Of a stretch of 64,000 nucleotides of DNA, positions 25,638 to 35,052 are shown piece after piece (position 1 is the stretch's first letter; each line of letters opens with the position of its first letter). The notes under the pieces were generated by a model. That model worked only from the letters and a program-made list of their open reading frames with translations. It was not told the DNA's origin and made no database searches. The DNA is from Kitasatospora sp. MAP5-34. GTDB lineage: Bacteria; Actinomycetota; Actinomycetes; Streptomycetales; Streptomycetaceae. The stretch lies in contig NZ_JARXZC010000012.1 in NCBI RefSeq assembly GCF_029894335.1, forward strand, positions 62,001 through 126,000. Reading direction: 5' to 3'. The translations under genes were made by a program, and so were the position numbers.

Positions 25638-26903
25638 CTATCGTGCCGCACGTCGCAACCGGCTCGGCGACGGCTCCGCCTGACGCACTGCGGCCTCGAA
25701 CGACTCGGACGGCTCGGACGGCTCGGACGGCTCGGACGGCCGGATCAGCCACCTGCGGCGTCCGGCGGCCAGCCGGGGCCAGAGCACCAGGACGGCCGGC
25801 AGGGCGAGGTACCCGAACCGCCCGGCGGGGGCGAGCGCGAAGGCGACGGTGAGCCCGGCGGCGAGCCGGTCGCAGGCGGCGACCGCGCCGGGCGGCGGGC
25901 GGAGCAGCAGCCACCAGGTGACCGCGAGACCGCCCAGGCAGAGCAGGGCCAGCGAGAGGACGTGCCCGGCGGGCCCGAGTCCCGCCAATACCCTGCCCGG
26001 CAGCGGGCTGCCCGCCGGGGTCGGTACGGCGGTCAGCCCGAGCGGGAAGCGGACCACCTGCTCCGACATCACCCGGGCGTGGGTCAGGGCGAGCGGGAGG
26101 ATGACGGCGGCGCTCGCCAGCAGCGCAGTGCCGGCGGCTCTGGCGGCCGGGCGCCGCCCGTACAGCCGCCAGAGCAGCAGCGCGGCGACCGGCAGGGCGG
26201 GCCAGGCCGTCCACTTGAGGGTGCAGGCGAACGCGAGCACCAGCCCGGCGGGGACGGCCCGCCCGTTCGCGGCCAGTGCCAGCGCCAGGCAGCAGACCCC
26301 GATCAGCGGCAGATCCACCCCGCCGACCGTCAGCGCGAGGGCGATCAGCGGCGAGGCGGTGAGCGCCGCCAACGGCAGCCAGAGCGAGCACCCGGACGGC
26401 CCCCGGCGCAGCAGCCGGCCGCAGGCCAGCAGGCAGCCGAGGAAGGCGGCGGCGAACCAGAGCCGGGCGTCCCCGAGCAGCAGGCTGACCGGGTCGGCGT
26501 TGCCGAGGATCGCCCGGGGCAGGCCGAACAGCGTCATCATCGGCAGGTACGGGTTGTAGTCACTGGCCAGCACGGGGTGCGGCAGGTACGGGACGCCGGT
26601 GTGCACCAGCAGGTCGGCGGAGCGCTCGACCACTATCACCTCGGACTGGCGGCGGCCGCTCAGGGAGAGCAGCACCAGCGGGACCAGTACGGCCCCGAGC
26701 AGCGCCGCCCCGGCGGCCGCGCGCGCCGCGATCCGGCGTGGCAGCGCGAGGCGCAGCAGTGCGGCGACGGCGTACGCGGGAGCGGCGAGAGTGCCCCAGA
26801 CGATCTGGTTGGGCACGGCGGAGGCCAGCGGGAAGACCGCCGCCCAGGCTGCCGCGCCGGCCCAGCCGACGGCCTGTACCGGTCCTCGTCGCGCCAGCTC
26901 CAT
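25638..26903 (-). CDS. Polytopic GT-C glycosyltransferase-like membrane protein
   Basis: The 421-aa protein has about ten hydrophobic helices and a first-loop acidic region (SEVIVVERSADLLVHTGVPY and ASDYNPYLPMM). This order fits the GT87/DUF2029 polyprenol-sugar-dependent mannosyltransferases. Such enzymes extend glycans on the outer face using lipid-linked sugars. The donor and acceptor are unknown. The C-terminal tail has the tandem repeat PSEPSEPSEPSE, encoded by about four copies of a 9-base DNA unit at 25703-25740. The ATG at 26903 is clear. It is co-oriented with the two DUF2079 genes upstream. Confidence 0.72.
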   Translation of the reverse strand: MELARRGPVQAVGWAGAAAWAAVFPLASAVPNQIVWGTLAAPAYAVAALLRLALPRRIAARAAAGAALLGAVLVPLVLLSLSGRRQSEVIVVERSADLLVHTGVPYLPHPVLASDYNPYLPMMTLFGLPRAILGNADPVSLLLGDARLWFAAAFLGCLLACGRLLRRGPSGCSLWLPLAALTASPLIALALTVGGVDLPLIGVCCLALALAANGRAVPAGLVLAFACTLKWTAWPALPVAALLLWRLYGRRPAARAAGTALLASAAVILPLALTHARVMSEQVVRFPLGLTAVPTPAGSPLPGRVLAGLGPAGHVLSLALLCLGGLAVTWWLLLRPPPGAVAACDRLAAGLTVAFALAPAGRFGYLALPAVLVLWPRLAAGRRRWLIRPSEPSEPSEPSESFEAAVRQAEPSPSRLRRAAR

Positions 26904-26955
26904 GGTCGAAGGCTAGAAGCGGGAGACCCGGCGGAGTGGGAGGCGCGTGGAGCCG

Positions 26956-28584
26956 TCAGCCGGTGAACAGGTTGCGGCCGACGTCCTTCGGCACCACGTC
27001 CTGGACGGGCTTGCTGCCCGGGCCGGGGATGTGGGCGCCGGGGACGGGCTGGTTGCCGACCCGGTGCAGCAGCACCACGCCGTCCTCGGCCCAGATCTGC
27101 TGGTAGCCGTGGGCCAGCAGCAGCTGGACCCGGTCGGCCTGCTGCTGGGCGGAGAGGAACGGGAAGGTGCGGACCTCGGGACGGATCAGTACGTAGTCGC
27201 GTCCGCGCGGCGTCCCGTCGACCAGGACGGCGTCCGTCCGGGCGGTGAGCCGGGGCACGATCTGGTTGTCCGCCTCGACGGACGCGCCGTCGGGGATCAG
27301 CGCGGCGGCCCGCACCATCGCGGCGGCGCTGGTCTTGGGCGTCCAGTCGGACGGGAGCAGCAGCGAGCCGAGGCCCAGCGGGACGGCGGCCAGCAGTGAG
27401 AAGACGGCCACCGTCAGCCCGAGGCGGCGCGCGGCGCGCCGGGTGCGCTGCTGGGCGTGCAGGCGGCCCAGGGTCTCCAGCGTCGCCGTCAGCAGGATCG
27501 GCCAGAGGAAGGCGTCGTAGTGGTGGGCGATCGACCAGTGGTTGGGGTTGTCGGAGAGTATTCGCTCGGTGAGCAGCGGCAGGGCGCAGAGCGCCGTCGC
27601 GGAGCGCAGCGGCAGGGCGAGCAGGGTGCCGAAGAGCCAGAGCACCAGCAGCGGCTTGACCGTCGTGCTGAACGCCGAGTCCAGCAGCAGCATCGGGTCG
27701 CCGAGCACGTTCCGCAGCGCCGACCCGGCGTCCGGGCCGATCTGCCCGTAGTTCCAGTAGTAGCCGGGCTGCCCGCCCATCGCGGGTATCAGCCAGCTGA
27801 TGGCGGCCACCGAGACGACCGGCCCGCCGACCAGCAGGCCCGCGCCGTACGCCAGGCCGCGCCCGTCCCGGACCCGTCGGCTACGGAGCAGGAGCACCAG
27901 GCCGTAGGCGCCGACCATCAGCCCCATGTCCTCCTTGGTGCAGCAGATCAGCGCCGCCACCAGGGCGACCGTGCCGTACTTGCGGGCCATCCCGCGCTCG
28001 AACATCAGCAGCGTCAGCGGGACGGCGAAGGCCACCTCGTGGAAGCCGCCCCGGGCCGCCGCGAGCAGCGGCCAGCCCAGCGCGTACACCAGCCCCGCCA
28101 GGTCCGCCGCCCGGCGGACCGTCCTGGCGGCGCTCGCGGCGAAGGTGCGCGCGGCGATCCGGCGGACCAGCGGGACACCGGCCGCGAACAGCAGCGCCTG
28201 GCCGAGCATCAGCGTGCGCGGGTCGTTCCACACCCAGTACAGCGGGGCCAGCAGCGCCAGCACCGGCGAGAAGTGGTCGCCCAGCAGCGAGAACCCGGGC
28301 GGGAACTCGTGGTGGTAGCTCTTCACCTCGGAGATCGGCAGCCCGAAGTGCGCGTAGCCGCGGATCCCCTGGTCGAATATCGACAGGTCGAACCCGCCGA
28401 TCTGGACGGCCGACCACTGCTGCAGCCCGAGCGCAAAGGCGACCACGAAGCAGAGCAGCATGAGCAGGAGGGTCCGCCGCCGACCGGACCCGGCGGCGGC
28501 CGCCGGGGTCAGGGGAACGACCGGGGCGGCGGACGGACTGAGCGCGGTGGCCGCGTCGGACATCGCGCCCCGAGACGTGGGCAT
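26956..28584 (-). CDS. DUF2079 polytopic membrane protein, paralogue A
   Basis: The 542-aa protein has about twelve helices and the DUF2079 signatures GGFDLSIFDQGIRGYAHFG, LLGDHFSPVLALLAPLYW, CTKEDMGLMVGAYGL and LSDNPNHWSIAHHYD. A soluble C-terminal part (from about residue 415) follows. The Asp/His-rich first external loop resembles GT-C glycosyltransferases, so lipid-linked sugar transfer is the best guess; the family has no established function. The start could be the ATG at 28584 or the ATG seven codons later. It is followed, in the same direction, by the GT-C gene at 25638 and shares clear motifs with the next gene upstream. Confidence 0.75.
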   Translation of the reverse strand: MPTSRGAMSDAATALSPSAAPVVPLTPAAAAGSGRRRTLLLMLLCFVVAFALGLQQWSAVQIGGFDLSIFDQGIRGYAHFGLPISEVKSYHHEFPPGFSLLGDHFSPVLALLAPLYWVWNDPRTLMLGQALLFAAGVPLVRRIAARTFAASAARTVRRAADLAGLVYALGWPLLAAARGGFHEVAFAVPLTLLMFERGMARKYGTVALVAALICCTKEDMGLMVGAYGLVLLLRSRRVRDGRGLAYGAGLLVGGPVVSVAAISWLIPAMGGQPGYYWNYGQIGPDAGSALRNVLGDPMLLLDSAFSTTVKPLLVLWLFGTLLALPLRSATALCALPLLTERILSDNPNHWSIAHHYDAFLWPILLTATLETLGRLHAQQRTRRAARRLGLTVAVFSLLAAVPLGLGSLLLPSDWTPKTSAAAMVRAAALIPDGASVEADNQIVPRLTARTDAVLVDGTPRGRDYVLIRPEVRTFPFLSAQQQADRVQLLLAHGYQQIWAEDGVVLLHRVGNQPVPGAHIPGPGSKPVQDVVPKDVGRNLFTG

Positions 28585-28733
28585 GGCGGAGGACCCCCAG
28601 GGGTTCGTCGACGGCTCGGTCCCAGTGACCGGAGAACAAGCTCCCCACGGTAACCGAGCCTTATTTTCAGGCCCGTGACGGGCATCACGTCGGCCGTCAC
28701 AGTGCTGTCACAGCTGTGCGGAGCGGTGGTGGT

Positions 28734-30242
28734 TTACCCGACGGGCCATCGCAGCACGGTGACGCCGCCCTCGGACCCGACGACCTGGTACCCGACGCTC
28801 TCGGCCAGCGCCAGCTGTGCCCGCTCCCCGGCCGGGGTGAGCGGCCAGCCCATCGGCTGTCCGTCGTCCACCGCGAGCCACTGGGCCGTGGACCAGGGCT
28901 GCTGGGGCAGGCCGAACACGAACACGGTGCAGCGGTCGGTCAGTTGCGGTACCAGCCGGTTGGAGGCCGCCACCCTGGCTCCGGACGGGATCCGCGCCAG
29001 CAGCGAGTGTGCGGCCTCGGCCCGGACCGACGAGCGCCAGAAGCCCGGCGTGCCGAGCTGCCCGAGCGGGTAGCACGGCAGCAGGAACAGCGTCGCCGCG
29101 AGACCGACCGCCGGCGCCCCCCGGGTCCAGCACGACGACAGCGCCCCGCCACCCCGCCTCGACAGCACGTCCACGAAGGCCGCGAAGACGATCGGCATCA
29201 GCACCACGCTGTAGTGGTAACTCGTGCCCCAGTAGGCGGGGTTGCTGGAGAGCATTCGCCAGGCGAGGGTGGGGACGGCGATCAGCAGCAGCGGCGAACG
29301 GATCGCCAGCAGGGCCGTCGGGGCGAGCAGCAGGAGCAGCGTCCTGGCCTTCTCCGCCGGGGTGACCAGCTCCAGCGGCAGCGACAGCAGGCTGTGTCCG
29401 CCGGCCCCGCCCAGCGTGCTCCAGTAGGCGAAGCTGCCGCCCGGGTTCATCGCGGGCAGCAGCACCAGCATCTCCAGTGCGCTGGCGGCCAGGCCGAACA
29501 CCACCGTCCACAGCCCGAGCCGACGCGCTCCCCGCCAGCAGACGTACCCGCCGACGGCGGCGACGGTGACGCCCAGGTCCTCCTTCACCAGCACCAGCGG
29601 CGCGGCCCAGAGCACTGCCGCCCGCCAGCGCTGCTCCCCCAGCGCCACCACCGAGAAGGCGACCAACGGCACCGCGAAACTGACCTCGTGGAAGTCGAAA
29701 CCGACGGCGGAGGCCACGCCCCAGGAGGCGCCGTACCCGACCCCCACCAGCACGGCGGCCACCGTGCCGAGCCGCCGCAGCGCCCAACCGCTCAGCGGCA
29801 CCACCGCGAGCGCGAGCAGCGCGGCCTGGCCCAGCAGCAGTGCCTTGGCGCCCGGCCAGAGCCAGTACAGCGGCGCGAGCAGGGCCAGCACCGGTGAGAA
29901 GTGGTCGCCCAGCAGGTTGAAGCCGTCCGCCTTCAGGGCCACGATCGGCCCGTGGCCCTCGGCGTAGCCGCGTACCGCCTGCTCGAAGATGCCCAGGTCG
30001 TACCCGGTGGTGAGGACCAGGTCGTGCCGTCGGAAGGAGTACAGGGTGTAGAGCGCGAAGAAGGCGAGGGCGAGGCCCCAGGGGAGGTACCGCGCGGGCC
30101 GGCGCTCGGCGGCCTGCCCGGGTATCTCCGGTATCGCGGCCGCTTCCGCTGTGTCCGATGTCTCCTGGGTCCCCGCTGTCCCTGGTATCCCGACTGTCCC
30201 GGCTTCGCTATTCGTCGAGTCGACTGCCGCCAACCTGCCCAT
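28734..30242 (-). CDS. DUF2079 polytopic membrane protein, paralogue B
   Basis: The 502-aa protein repeats the motifs of its neighbour: GYDLGIFEQAVRGYAEG, LLGDHFSPVLALLAPLYW, LVKEDLGVTVAAVGG and LSSNPAYWGTSYHYS. The two are therefore tandem, well-diverged paralogues. It has a cytoplasmic N-terminus with a degenerate Gly/Thr/Glu/Pro repeat (residues 14-45) before the first helix. The glycosyltransferase-like role proposed for paralogue A applies equally. ATG at 30242 is preceded by a G-rich stretch. The 149-bp spacer from paralogue A lacks a strong terminator, so they may share transcription. Confidence 0.75.
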   Translation of the reverse strand: MGRLAAVDSTNSEAGTVGIPGTAGTQETSDTAEAAAIPEIPGQAAERRPARYLPWGLALAFFALYTLYSFRRHDLVLTTGYDLGIFEQAVRGYAEGHGPIVALKADGFNLLGDHFSPVLALLAPLYWLWPGAKALLLGQAALLALAVVPLSGWALRRLGTVAAVLVGVGYGASWGVASAVGFDFHEVSFAVPLVAFSVVALGEQRWRAAVLWAAPLVLVKEDLGVTVAAVGGYVCWRGARRLGLWTVVFGLAASALEMLVLLPAMNPGGSFAYWSTLGGAGGHSLLSLPLELVTPAEKARTLLLLLAPTALLAIRSPLLLIAVPTLAWRMLSSNPAYWGTSYHYSVVLMPIVFAAFVDVLSRRGGGALSSCWTRGAPAVGLAATLFLLPCYPLGQLGTPGFWRSSVRAEAAHSLLARIPSGARVAASNRLVPQLTDRCTVFVFGLPQQPWSTAQWLAVDDGQPMGWPLTPAGERAQLALAESVGYQVVGSEGGVTVLRWPVG

Positions 30243-30332
30243 GCCTGTTCCCCCCCGGAGATTACGCGCCTCTCTGGTACGAGAACTGGTTCCCGTACGT
30301 CGCAGATCTGGCAGATCATGCCAGACGAGTTG

Positions 30333-31901
30333 TCAGCCCCCGGTGAGAACGGCGCGCATCACCGACTTCGCGATCGGCGCCGCCAGCCCACCGCCGGTGA
30401 CGTCCGTCGCGCTGCTGTCCGCGATCACCACCGCGACGGCGACCGGCGGGACGTTCCCGGAGCCGCTCGGCTTGGCCCAGGAGATGAACCAGGCGTACGG
30501 CACCCCGGTGTTGTCCACGCCGTGCTGGGCCGTACCGGTCTTGCCACCGACGGTGGCGCCGCTGATCCGGGCGTTCCGACCGGTACCGTTCTCCACCACG
30601 TCCGCCATCAGCTGCTGCACCTGCGCGGCGACGCCCGGGCTCATCGCCTGCTTGTAGGTGGTGGGCTTCATGAGCTGGACGGTGCTGCCGTCGCTCCTGG
30701 TCAGCTTGTCCACAAGCTGTGGATACATCACCGTGCCGTTGTTGGCGACGCCCGCCGCGACCATCGCCATCACCAGCGGGGTGGCCGCGGTGTCGAACTG
30801 CCCGATCGAGGACAGGGCCACCTGCGACTGGTTCATCCTGGTGTCGAAGTTGCTGCGGGCGGGCCGGACCGGGATGTCCAGTTTCGGGTCGTTGAAGCCG
30901 AAGTTCTCCGCCATCGAGACCATCCTCCCGAGCCCGACCTGCGCGCCGAGATACCCCATCACACTGTTGCAGGAGTAGACCATCGCGATGTCGAGGGAGA
31001 GGCCCGCCTGATCGCAGGAGGAGGTGTCGTTGACCAGCTCGGTGGTGGTACCCGGCAGAATGTACGGATACGGAGCACCCGTGCTCGCGTTGAGGTCCGT
31101 CACCACTCCGTTGGAGAGCGCCGCAGCCGCCGTGACGACCTTGAAGGTCGACCCCGGCGGGTAGATCTGGCGGAGCGCCCGGTTCAGCAGCGGCTGGTTG
31201 GTGTCGGCCTGCAGCTTGTTCCAGGCGTCCTGGTCCGCGTTGGACGAGCCGGCGAAGGTGCCCGGGTCGTACGAGGGCGTGCTGGCCAGCGCGAGGATCC
31301 GGCCGGTGGCCGGCTCGATCGCCACGACCGCGCCCTTCTGGCCGCCGAGCCCCTGGGTCGCCGCCTGCTGGGCGGCCTTGTCGATGGTGGTGTAGACGTC
31401 GCCGCCGGGGTTCTGCTTACGGGCGACCTCGTCCCAGACCGCCCAGCCGGCCAGGCGGCTGTCGGTACCGGTCAGCAGGCCGTCCTCGACGCCCTCGAGC
31501 TGGGTGTTGCCGAAGACCTGCGACGAGTAGCCGGTGACCGCCGCGAACTGGGAGCCGTCGGTGTAGGTGCGCTTGTAGTCGTACCGGCCGCCGGTCGGCG
31601 CCGAGCCGGTGACCGGCTCGGCGCCGACCAGGAGGTTGCCGCGCGGCTGGGCGTAGCGCTGGATGGTGAGCCGCTGGTTGGCCGAGTTGTGGTTCAGCGA
31701 ATCGGCCTTGAAGACCTGGACGCGGGTGGCCTGCACGGCCAGTGCGACGATCAGCAGCAGGCAGAACGTGCCCGCCCGGCGGCCGGTGACGGAGATGCCG
31801 GGCAGTCCCTGCGGGCCGTTGGCCGAGCCCTTGGGCCTGTCCTTGCCGGGCCCGTCCTGACCGGGCTTCTCCGGGTCGGGCCGCTGGCGACGGAAGATCA
31901 C
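30333..31901 (-). CDS. Class B penicillin-binding protein (PbpA/FtsI-like) paired with a SEDS protein
   Basis: The 522-aa protein has a signal anchor (about residues 37-58), a short dimerisation-type region with RLTIQRYAQPRGNLLVGAEPV, and a transpeptidase domain. The catalytic motifs are PPGSTFK (SxxK), YSCNSVM (SxN) and GGKTGTAQ (KTG). It cross-links peptidoglycan made by its SEDS partner. The GTG start overlaps the upstream SEDS stop by four bases (GTGA, 31898-31901), so the two are expressed as a pair. The usual surrounding genes of the pknB-type or dcw-type clusters are absent, so it is a paralogue of unknown specific role. Confidence 0.9.
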   Translation of the reverse strand: MIFRRQRPDPEKPGQDGPGKDRPKGSANGPQGLPGISVTGRRAGTFCLLLIVALAVQATRVQVFKADSLNHNSANQRLTIQRYAQPRGNLLVGAEPVTGSAPTGGRYDYKRTYTDGSQFAAVTGYSSQVFGNTQLEGVEDGLLTGTDSRLAGWAVWDEVARKQNPGGDVYTTIDKAAQQAATQGLGGQKGAVVAIEPATGRILALASTPSYDPGTFAGSSNADQDAWNKLQADTNQPLLNRALRQIYPPGSTFKVVTAAAALSNGVVTDLNASTGAPYPYILPGTTTELVNDTSSCDQAGLSLDIAMVYSCNSVMGYLGAQVGLGRMVSMAENFGFNDPKLDIPVRPARSNFDTRMNQSQVALSSIGQFDTAATPLVMAMVAAGVANNGTVMYPQLVDKLTRSDGSTVQLMKPTTYKQAMSPGVAAQVQQLMADVVENGTGRNARISGATVGGKTGTAQHGVDNTGVPYAWFISWAKPSGSGNVPPVAVAVVIADSSATDVTGGGLAAPIAKSVMRAVLTGG

Positions 31902-33250
31902 GGCCGGGCCTCCGGAAGTGGGCGGCGGGCCACGTCGCTCATCCGGACCAGCAGCGCCACGATGATCCAGTTGGTGACCACCGACGACCCGCCCTGGGCG
32001 ATGAACGGGAGCGTCATACCGGTCAGCGGGATCAGGTCGAGCACGCCGCCCGCGACCACGAAGAGTTGCAGTCCCACGATCGCGGCCAGGCCGATCGCCA
32101 GCAACCGCCCGAACGGGTCCTTGAGGGCGACCCCGGTCCGGAAGCCCCGGGAGATCAGCAGCGCGTACAGCAGGAAGACGGCCACCAGCCCGACCAGGCC
32201 GAGTTCCTCGCCGACGGTGGCGAGGATGAAGTCGGACTTCGCCGCGAAGCCGATCAGGATCGAGTGGCCGAGGCCCAGGCCGGCCCCGAGCACGCCGCCC
32301 CAGGCGAAGGCGAAGAGCGACTGGGCGATCTGGTTGGCGCCCTGGCCGGCCGCGATCGAGCCGAGCGGGTCGAGCCAGTCCGACACCCGGCTGTGCACGT
32401 GCGGCGAGAGCCAGCCGACGACGGCGACCCCGCTGGCGGCCAGGATCAGCCCGATGGCGATCCAGCCGGTGCGCGCGGTGGCCACGTACAGCATCACCAC
32501 GAAGAGCCCGAAGAAGAGCAGCGACTGCCCGAGGTCCGTCTCCAGCACCAGCACCCCGACGGAGACCGCCCAGATCAGCAGCAGCGGCCCGAGCACCCGG
32601 CCACGCGGGAACTGGAATCTCCAGACCCGCCGGCCCGTCAGGGCGAGGGCGTCCCGGTGGACGGCGAGGTACGCGGCGAAGAAGACCGCCAGCAACACCT
32701 TGGCGAACTCGCCCGGCTGGAGCGAGAGCGGCCCGGCCTTGATCCAGATCCGGGCGCCGTACACCGGCGGGAAGAAGATCGGCAGCACCATCAGGACCAG
32801 CGCGGCCAGCGCGCCGATGTACGCGTAGCGCTGGAGGATCTTGTGGTCCCGCAGCAGGATGACGACCCCGATGAACAGTGCCATCCCCAGGGCCGACCAG
32901 AGCAGTTGGGTGGGCGCCGCCGCGCTCTTCGGGGTGGCCCGGTCCAGGCGGTAGATGACGACCAGTCCAATCCCGTTGAGGAGGATCGCGATCGGCAGCA
33001 GCAGCGGGTCCGCGTAGGCGGCCTTCCAACGGACCACGCCGTGCGCCAGTAGAGCCAGTACACCCAGCGCCGCTCCGTAGCCGACCGCCCCCGACGGGAG
33101 CTTCCCGTCGATGTTGGCGCCGACCTCGACGTACCCGAAGACGGCGATCAGCACCGCGCCGACCACCAGCGCGAGTTCGGTGTTGCGGCGGCTCTTGACC
33201 GGGCCGGCGACCGGCGGTCCGGACCTGGCTGCTGCTGAGGGTGACGCCAC
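31898..33250 (-). CDS. FtsW/RodA/SpoVE (SEDS) peptidoglycan polymerase paralogue
   Basis: The 450-aa protein has about twelve helices and SEDS motifs: GARIWIKAGPLSLQPGEFAK, ETDLGQSLLFFGLF, KSDFILATVGEELGL and LPFIAQGGSS near the C-terminus. SEDS proteins polymerise glycan strands from lipid II with a class B PBP, here the next gene. The GTG at 33250 is the start. The pair stands apart from the division and rod-shape loci, so it may serve sporulation or hyphal wall synthesis. That is inference. Confidence 0.92.
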   Translation of the reverse strand: MASPSAAARSGPPVAGPVKSRRNTELALVVGAVLIAVFGYVEVGANIDGKLPSGAVGYGAALGVLALLAHGVVRWKAAYADPLLLPIAILLNGIGLVVIYRLDRATPKSAAAPTQLLWSALGMALFIGVVILLRDHKILQRYAYIGALAALVLMVLPIFFPPVYGARIWIKAGPLSLQPGEFAKVLLAVFFAAYLAVHRDALALTGRRVWRFQFPRGRVLGPLLLIWAVSVGVLVLETDLGQSLLFFGLFVVMLYVATARTGWIAIGLILAASGVAVVGWLSPHVHSRVSDWLDPLGSIAAGQGANQIAQSLFAFAWGGVLGAGLGLGHSILIGFAAKSDFILATVGEELGLVGLVAVFLLYALLISRGFRTGVALKDPFGRLLAIGLAAIVGLQLFVVAGGVLDLIPLTGMTLPFIAQGGSSVVTNWIIVALLVRMSDVARRPLPEARP

Positions 33251-33395
33251 TGGCCGTCCTGTCGGGCTCGGGAGGCGGACGCGGGGGCCGCATGCTCCTG
33301 CACCCTAACGAGGATTAGCCATATTTATTGGCGTTGATCCCGGTGTGTCCGATTTTCGACACCCTGGCCGAACCCGACCGCACCCTGACCGCCCG

Positions 33396-34076
33396 TCAGT
33401 CGCCACCCTCCGTACGGCGCCCGGCGAGCACCGCCGCCCCGGCGACCACGAGCGCGGCCAGCACGGCGGACTCGGCGAGGGCCGCCACCGGGAAGGTCAC
33501 CCGGGCCGTGCGCGAGGCGGTGACCAGCGACCGGACGACGGCGTTCGCCGGCGAGCCGGCCACCACCAGCACCAGCACCGACGCGCCGAGGCTCACCGGG
33601 ATGCCGTACTGCGCGCGCAGCAGCACCGGACGGGTGCAGAGCACCCCGACCGCCACCCCCAGCAGGACGCACACCACCGTGCCGAGCAGCCCCGCCAGCA
33701 GCACCTGGGGCAGCGGCGCCTCCGGCTGCGGCGGTGTGGTGGTCCGCCCGCCGACCGCCCAGACCGCGAGCAGCCCGGCCACCCCCAGGAGCAGCCCGGT
33801 GAGCAGCGCGGCCAGCAGCGCGGCGAGGTGCGTACGCGGCTGCCCGGCCGCCGCCGCGAGGCAGGCCCGCGAGGCGGCGGACTCGCCGGTCGCCGTGCAG
33901 CGGACGTACCAGGCGGTGACCGGCAGCAACACCGCCGTGCTGAAGCTGTACGCGCCGAGCAGCGCATCCCCCGCCGAGATCCCGATCACCATCAGCAGCA
34001 CGTACGTCAGGAAGGGCGGCAGCCAGCGCTGCGACCGGAACAGCAACTCCAGCTGATAGCGGATCAGGGCGGTCAC
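33396..34076 (-). CDS. ABC transporter permease-like membrane protein
   Basis: The 226-aa protein has six hydrophobic segments, starting with RYQLELLFRSQRWLPPFLTYVLLMVIG, and few charged residues. This fits an ABC-2-type permease half. The GTG start overlaps the stop of the ATPase gene by four bases (34073-34076), which assigns it as that ATPase's partner. The substrate is unknown; small two-gene systems of this type are often exporters. No family-specific motif was recognised beyond topology and context. Confidence 0.68.
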   Translation of the reverse strand: MTALIRYQLELLFRSQRWLPPFLTYVLLMVIGISAGDALLGAYSFSTAVLLPVTAWYVRCTATGESAASRACLAAAAGQPRTHLAALLAALLTGLLLGVAGLLAVWAVGGRTTTPPQPEAPLPQVLLAGLLGTVVCVLLGVAVGVLCTRPVLLRAQYGIPVSLGASVLVLVVAGSPANAVVRSLVTASRTARVTFPVAALAESAVLAALVVAGAAVLAGRRTEGGD

Positions 34077-34960
34077 GGCTTCGTCCCCTCGAGCGGCACT
34101 GCTCCGGCGGGCGGCGCTGCTCCGTCGGGAGACGTCGTCCCGTCGAGCGGCCGGACCGAACGGATGTGGGCGGCGGGCTGCCCGGTGAGCAGGCGGCGCA
34201 GCAGCGCGTCGGAGTGCCGGGCCGGTACGTCGAGGACCGTCCCGCCGTCGGCCGACCGCCTGCGGTCCGGGTCGCCCGGCAGCCACTCCGGCAGTGGACC
34301 GCCGCCCACCTCGATCCGTACCGAGCGGCCCGAGCCGTCGTCCGGTGACGGGTCGACAGCGCGCAGCTCGCCGTCCCGGACGGCGTACGCGGCGGTGGCC
34401 ACGCCCGCCAGCCGGTTGGGGTCGTGGTCCACGAAGAGCACCCGGCCGCCCTGGGCGGCGCGTTCGGCGGCCGCCTCGTCCAGCAGCAGCCGGGCCGCCT
34501 GGTCGAGGCCCGTCCAGGCTTCGTCCAGCAGCAGTACGTCGGCCTCGGCGAGCAGGGCCTGGGCGACGGCGACCTTCTGGCAGGTGCCCTTGGAGAGCCG
34601 GCTCAGCGGGGTGCCGGACCGGTCGGCGATGCCGAAGCGGTCCAGCCAGTACCCGGCCCGGCGGGCGGACTCGGCGGCGGACAGCCCGTGGATCCGGCCG
34701 AGGTGGCCCAGGTACGTCCGCGCGTCGAACGGCAGCGCGGGCGGGAAGCGTTCGGGCACGTACGCCCGGCGGCCGGGCACCACGACCGTCCCCGCACTGG
34801 GCGGCTCGACGCCGCCGACCAACTTGAGCAGCGTCGACTTGCCACTGCCGTTCGCCCCCTCGATCCGCACCAACTCACCTGGCCCTACGGCGAGTTCCAC
34901 ACCGTTCAGAATCCATGGCGCACCTCGGCCGTACCGCTTGCCGACCCCGCTCAGCCTCAC
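34073..34960 (-). CDS. ABC transporter ATP-binding protein
   Basis: The 295-aa protein has Walker A GANGSGKST (about residue 36), a weakened signature LSKGTCQKVAVAQAL and Walker B VLLLDEAWTGLD. The switch His appears as FVDHDPNRL. The signature sequence departs from LSGGQ at the Gly-Gln positions but keeps the central Ser and Gly. After about residue 215 a 75-residue C-terminal extension (GSGRSVRIEVGGGPLP onward) could be regulatory. The GTG at 34960 is the start. It is translationally coupled to the permease and divergent from the VWA operon. Confidence 0.82.
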   Translation of the reverse strand: MRLSGVGKRYGRGAPWILNGVELAVGPGELVRIEGANGSGKSTLLKLVGGVEPPSAGTVVVPGRRAYVPERFPPALPFDARTYLGHLGRIHGLSAAESARRAGYWLDRFGIADRSGTPLSRLSKGTCQKVAVAQALLAEADVLLLDEAWTGLDQAARLLLDEAAAERAAQGGRVLFVDHDPNRLAGVATAAYAVRDGELRAVDPSPDDGSGRSVRIEVGGGPLPEWLPGDPDRRRSADGGTVLDVPARHSDALLRRLLTGQPAAHIRSVRPLDGTTSPDGAAPPAGAVPLEGTKP

Positions 34961-35014
34961 CCGGCACCCCTCTCCCCTTGGGCCGCAGCCTAGTTCGCCC
35001 CGAAAGGTGCCGCA

Positions 35015-35045
35015 TTGGTCATTCGGAACTGATGATCCATAGGAT
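35015..35045 (+). promoter_or_regulatory. Promoter giving a leaderless VWA-operon transcript
   Basis: TTGGTC (35015-35020) and TAGGAT (35040-35045) are 19 bp apart. The GTG start codon follows the -10 by seven bases, the same geometry as the pmt promoter at 20263. No ribosome-binding site precedes the GTG. Confidence 0.5.
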
Positions 35046-35052
35046 GCGGCCC

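Noticed and set aside
25697..25745. Tandem repeats as a CRISPR array
   Set aside because: The unit is nine bases, in frame inside a gene, with no spacers and no cas genes nearby.
30705..30735. DnaA-box-like TTGTCCACA and TGTGGATA within the class B PBP gene
   Set aside because: They lie in codons of the transpeptidase domain (PQLVDKL region), so coding constraint explains them.
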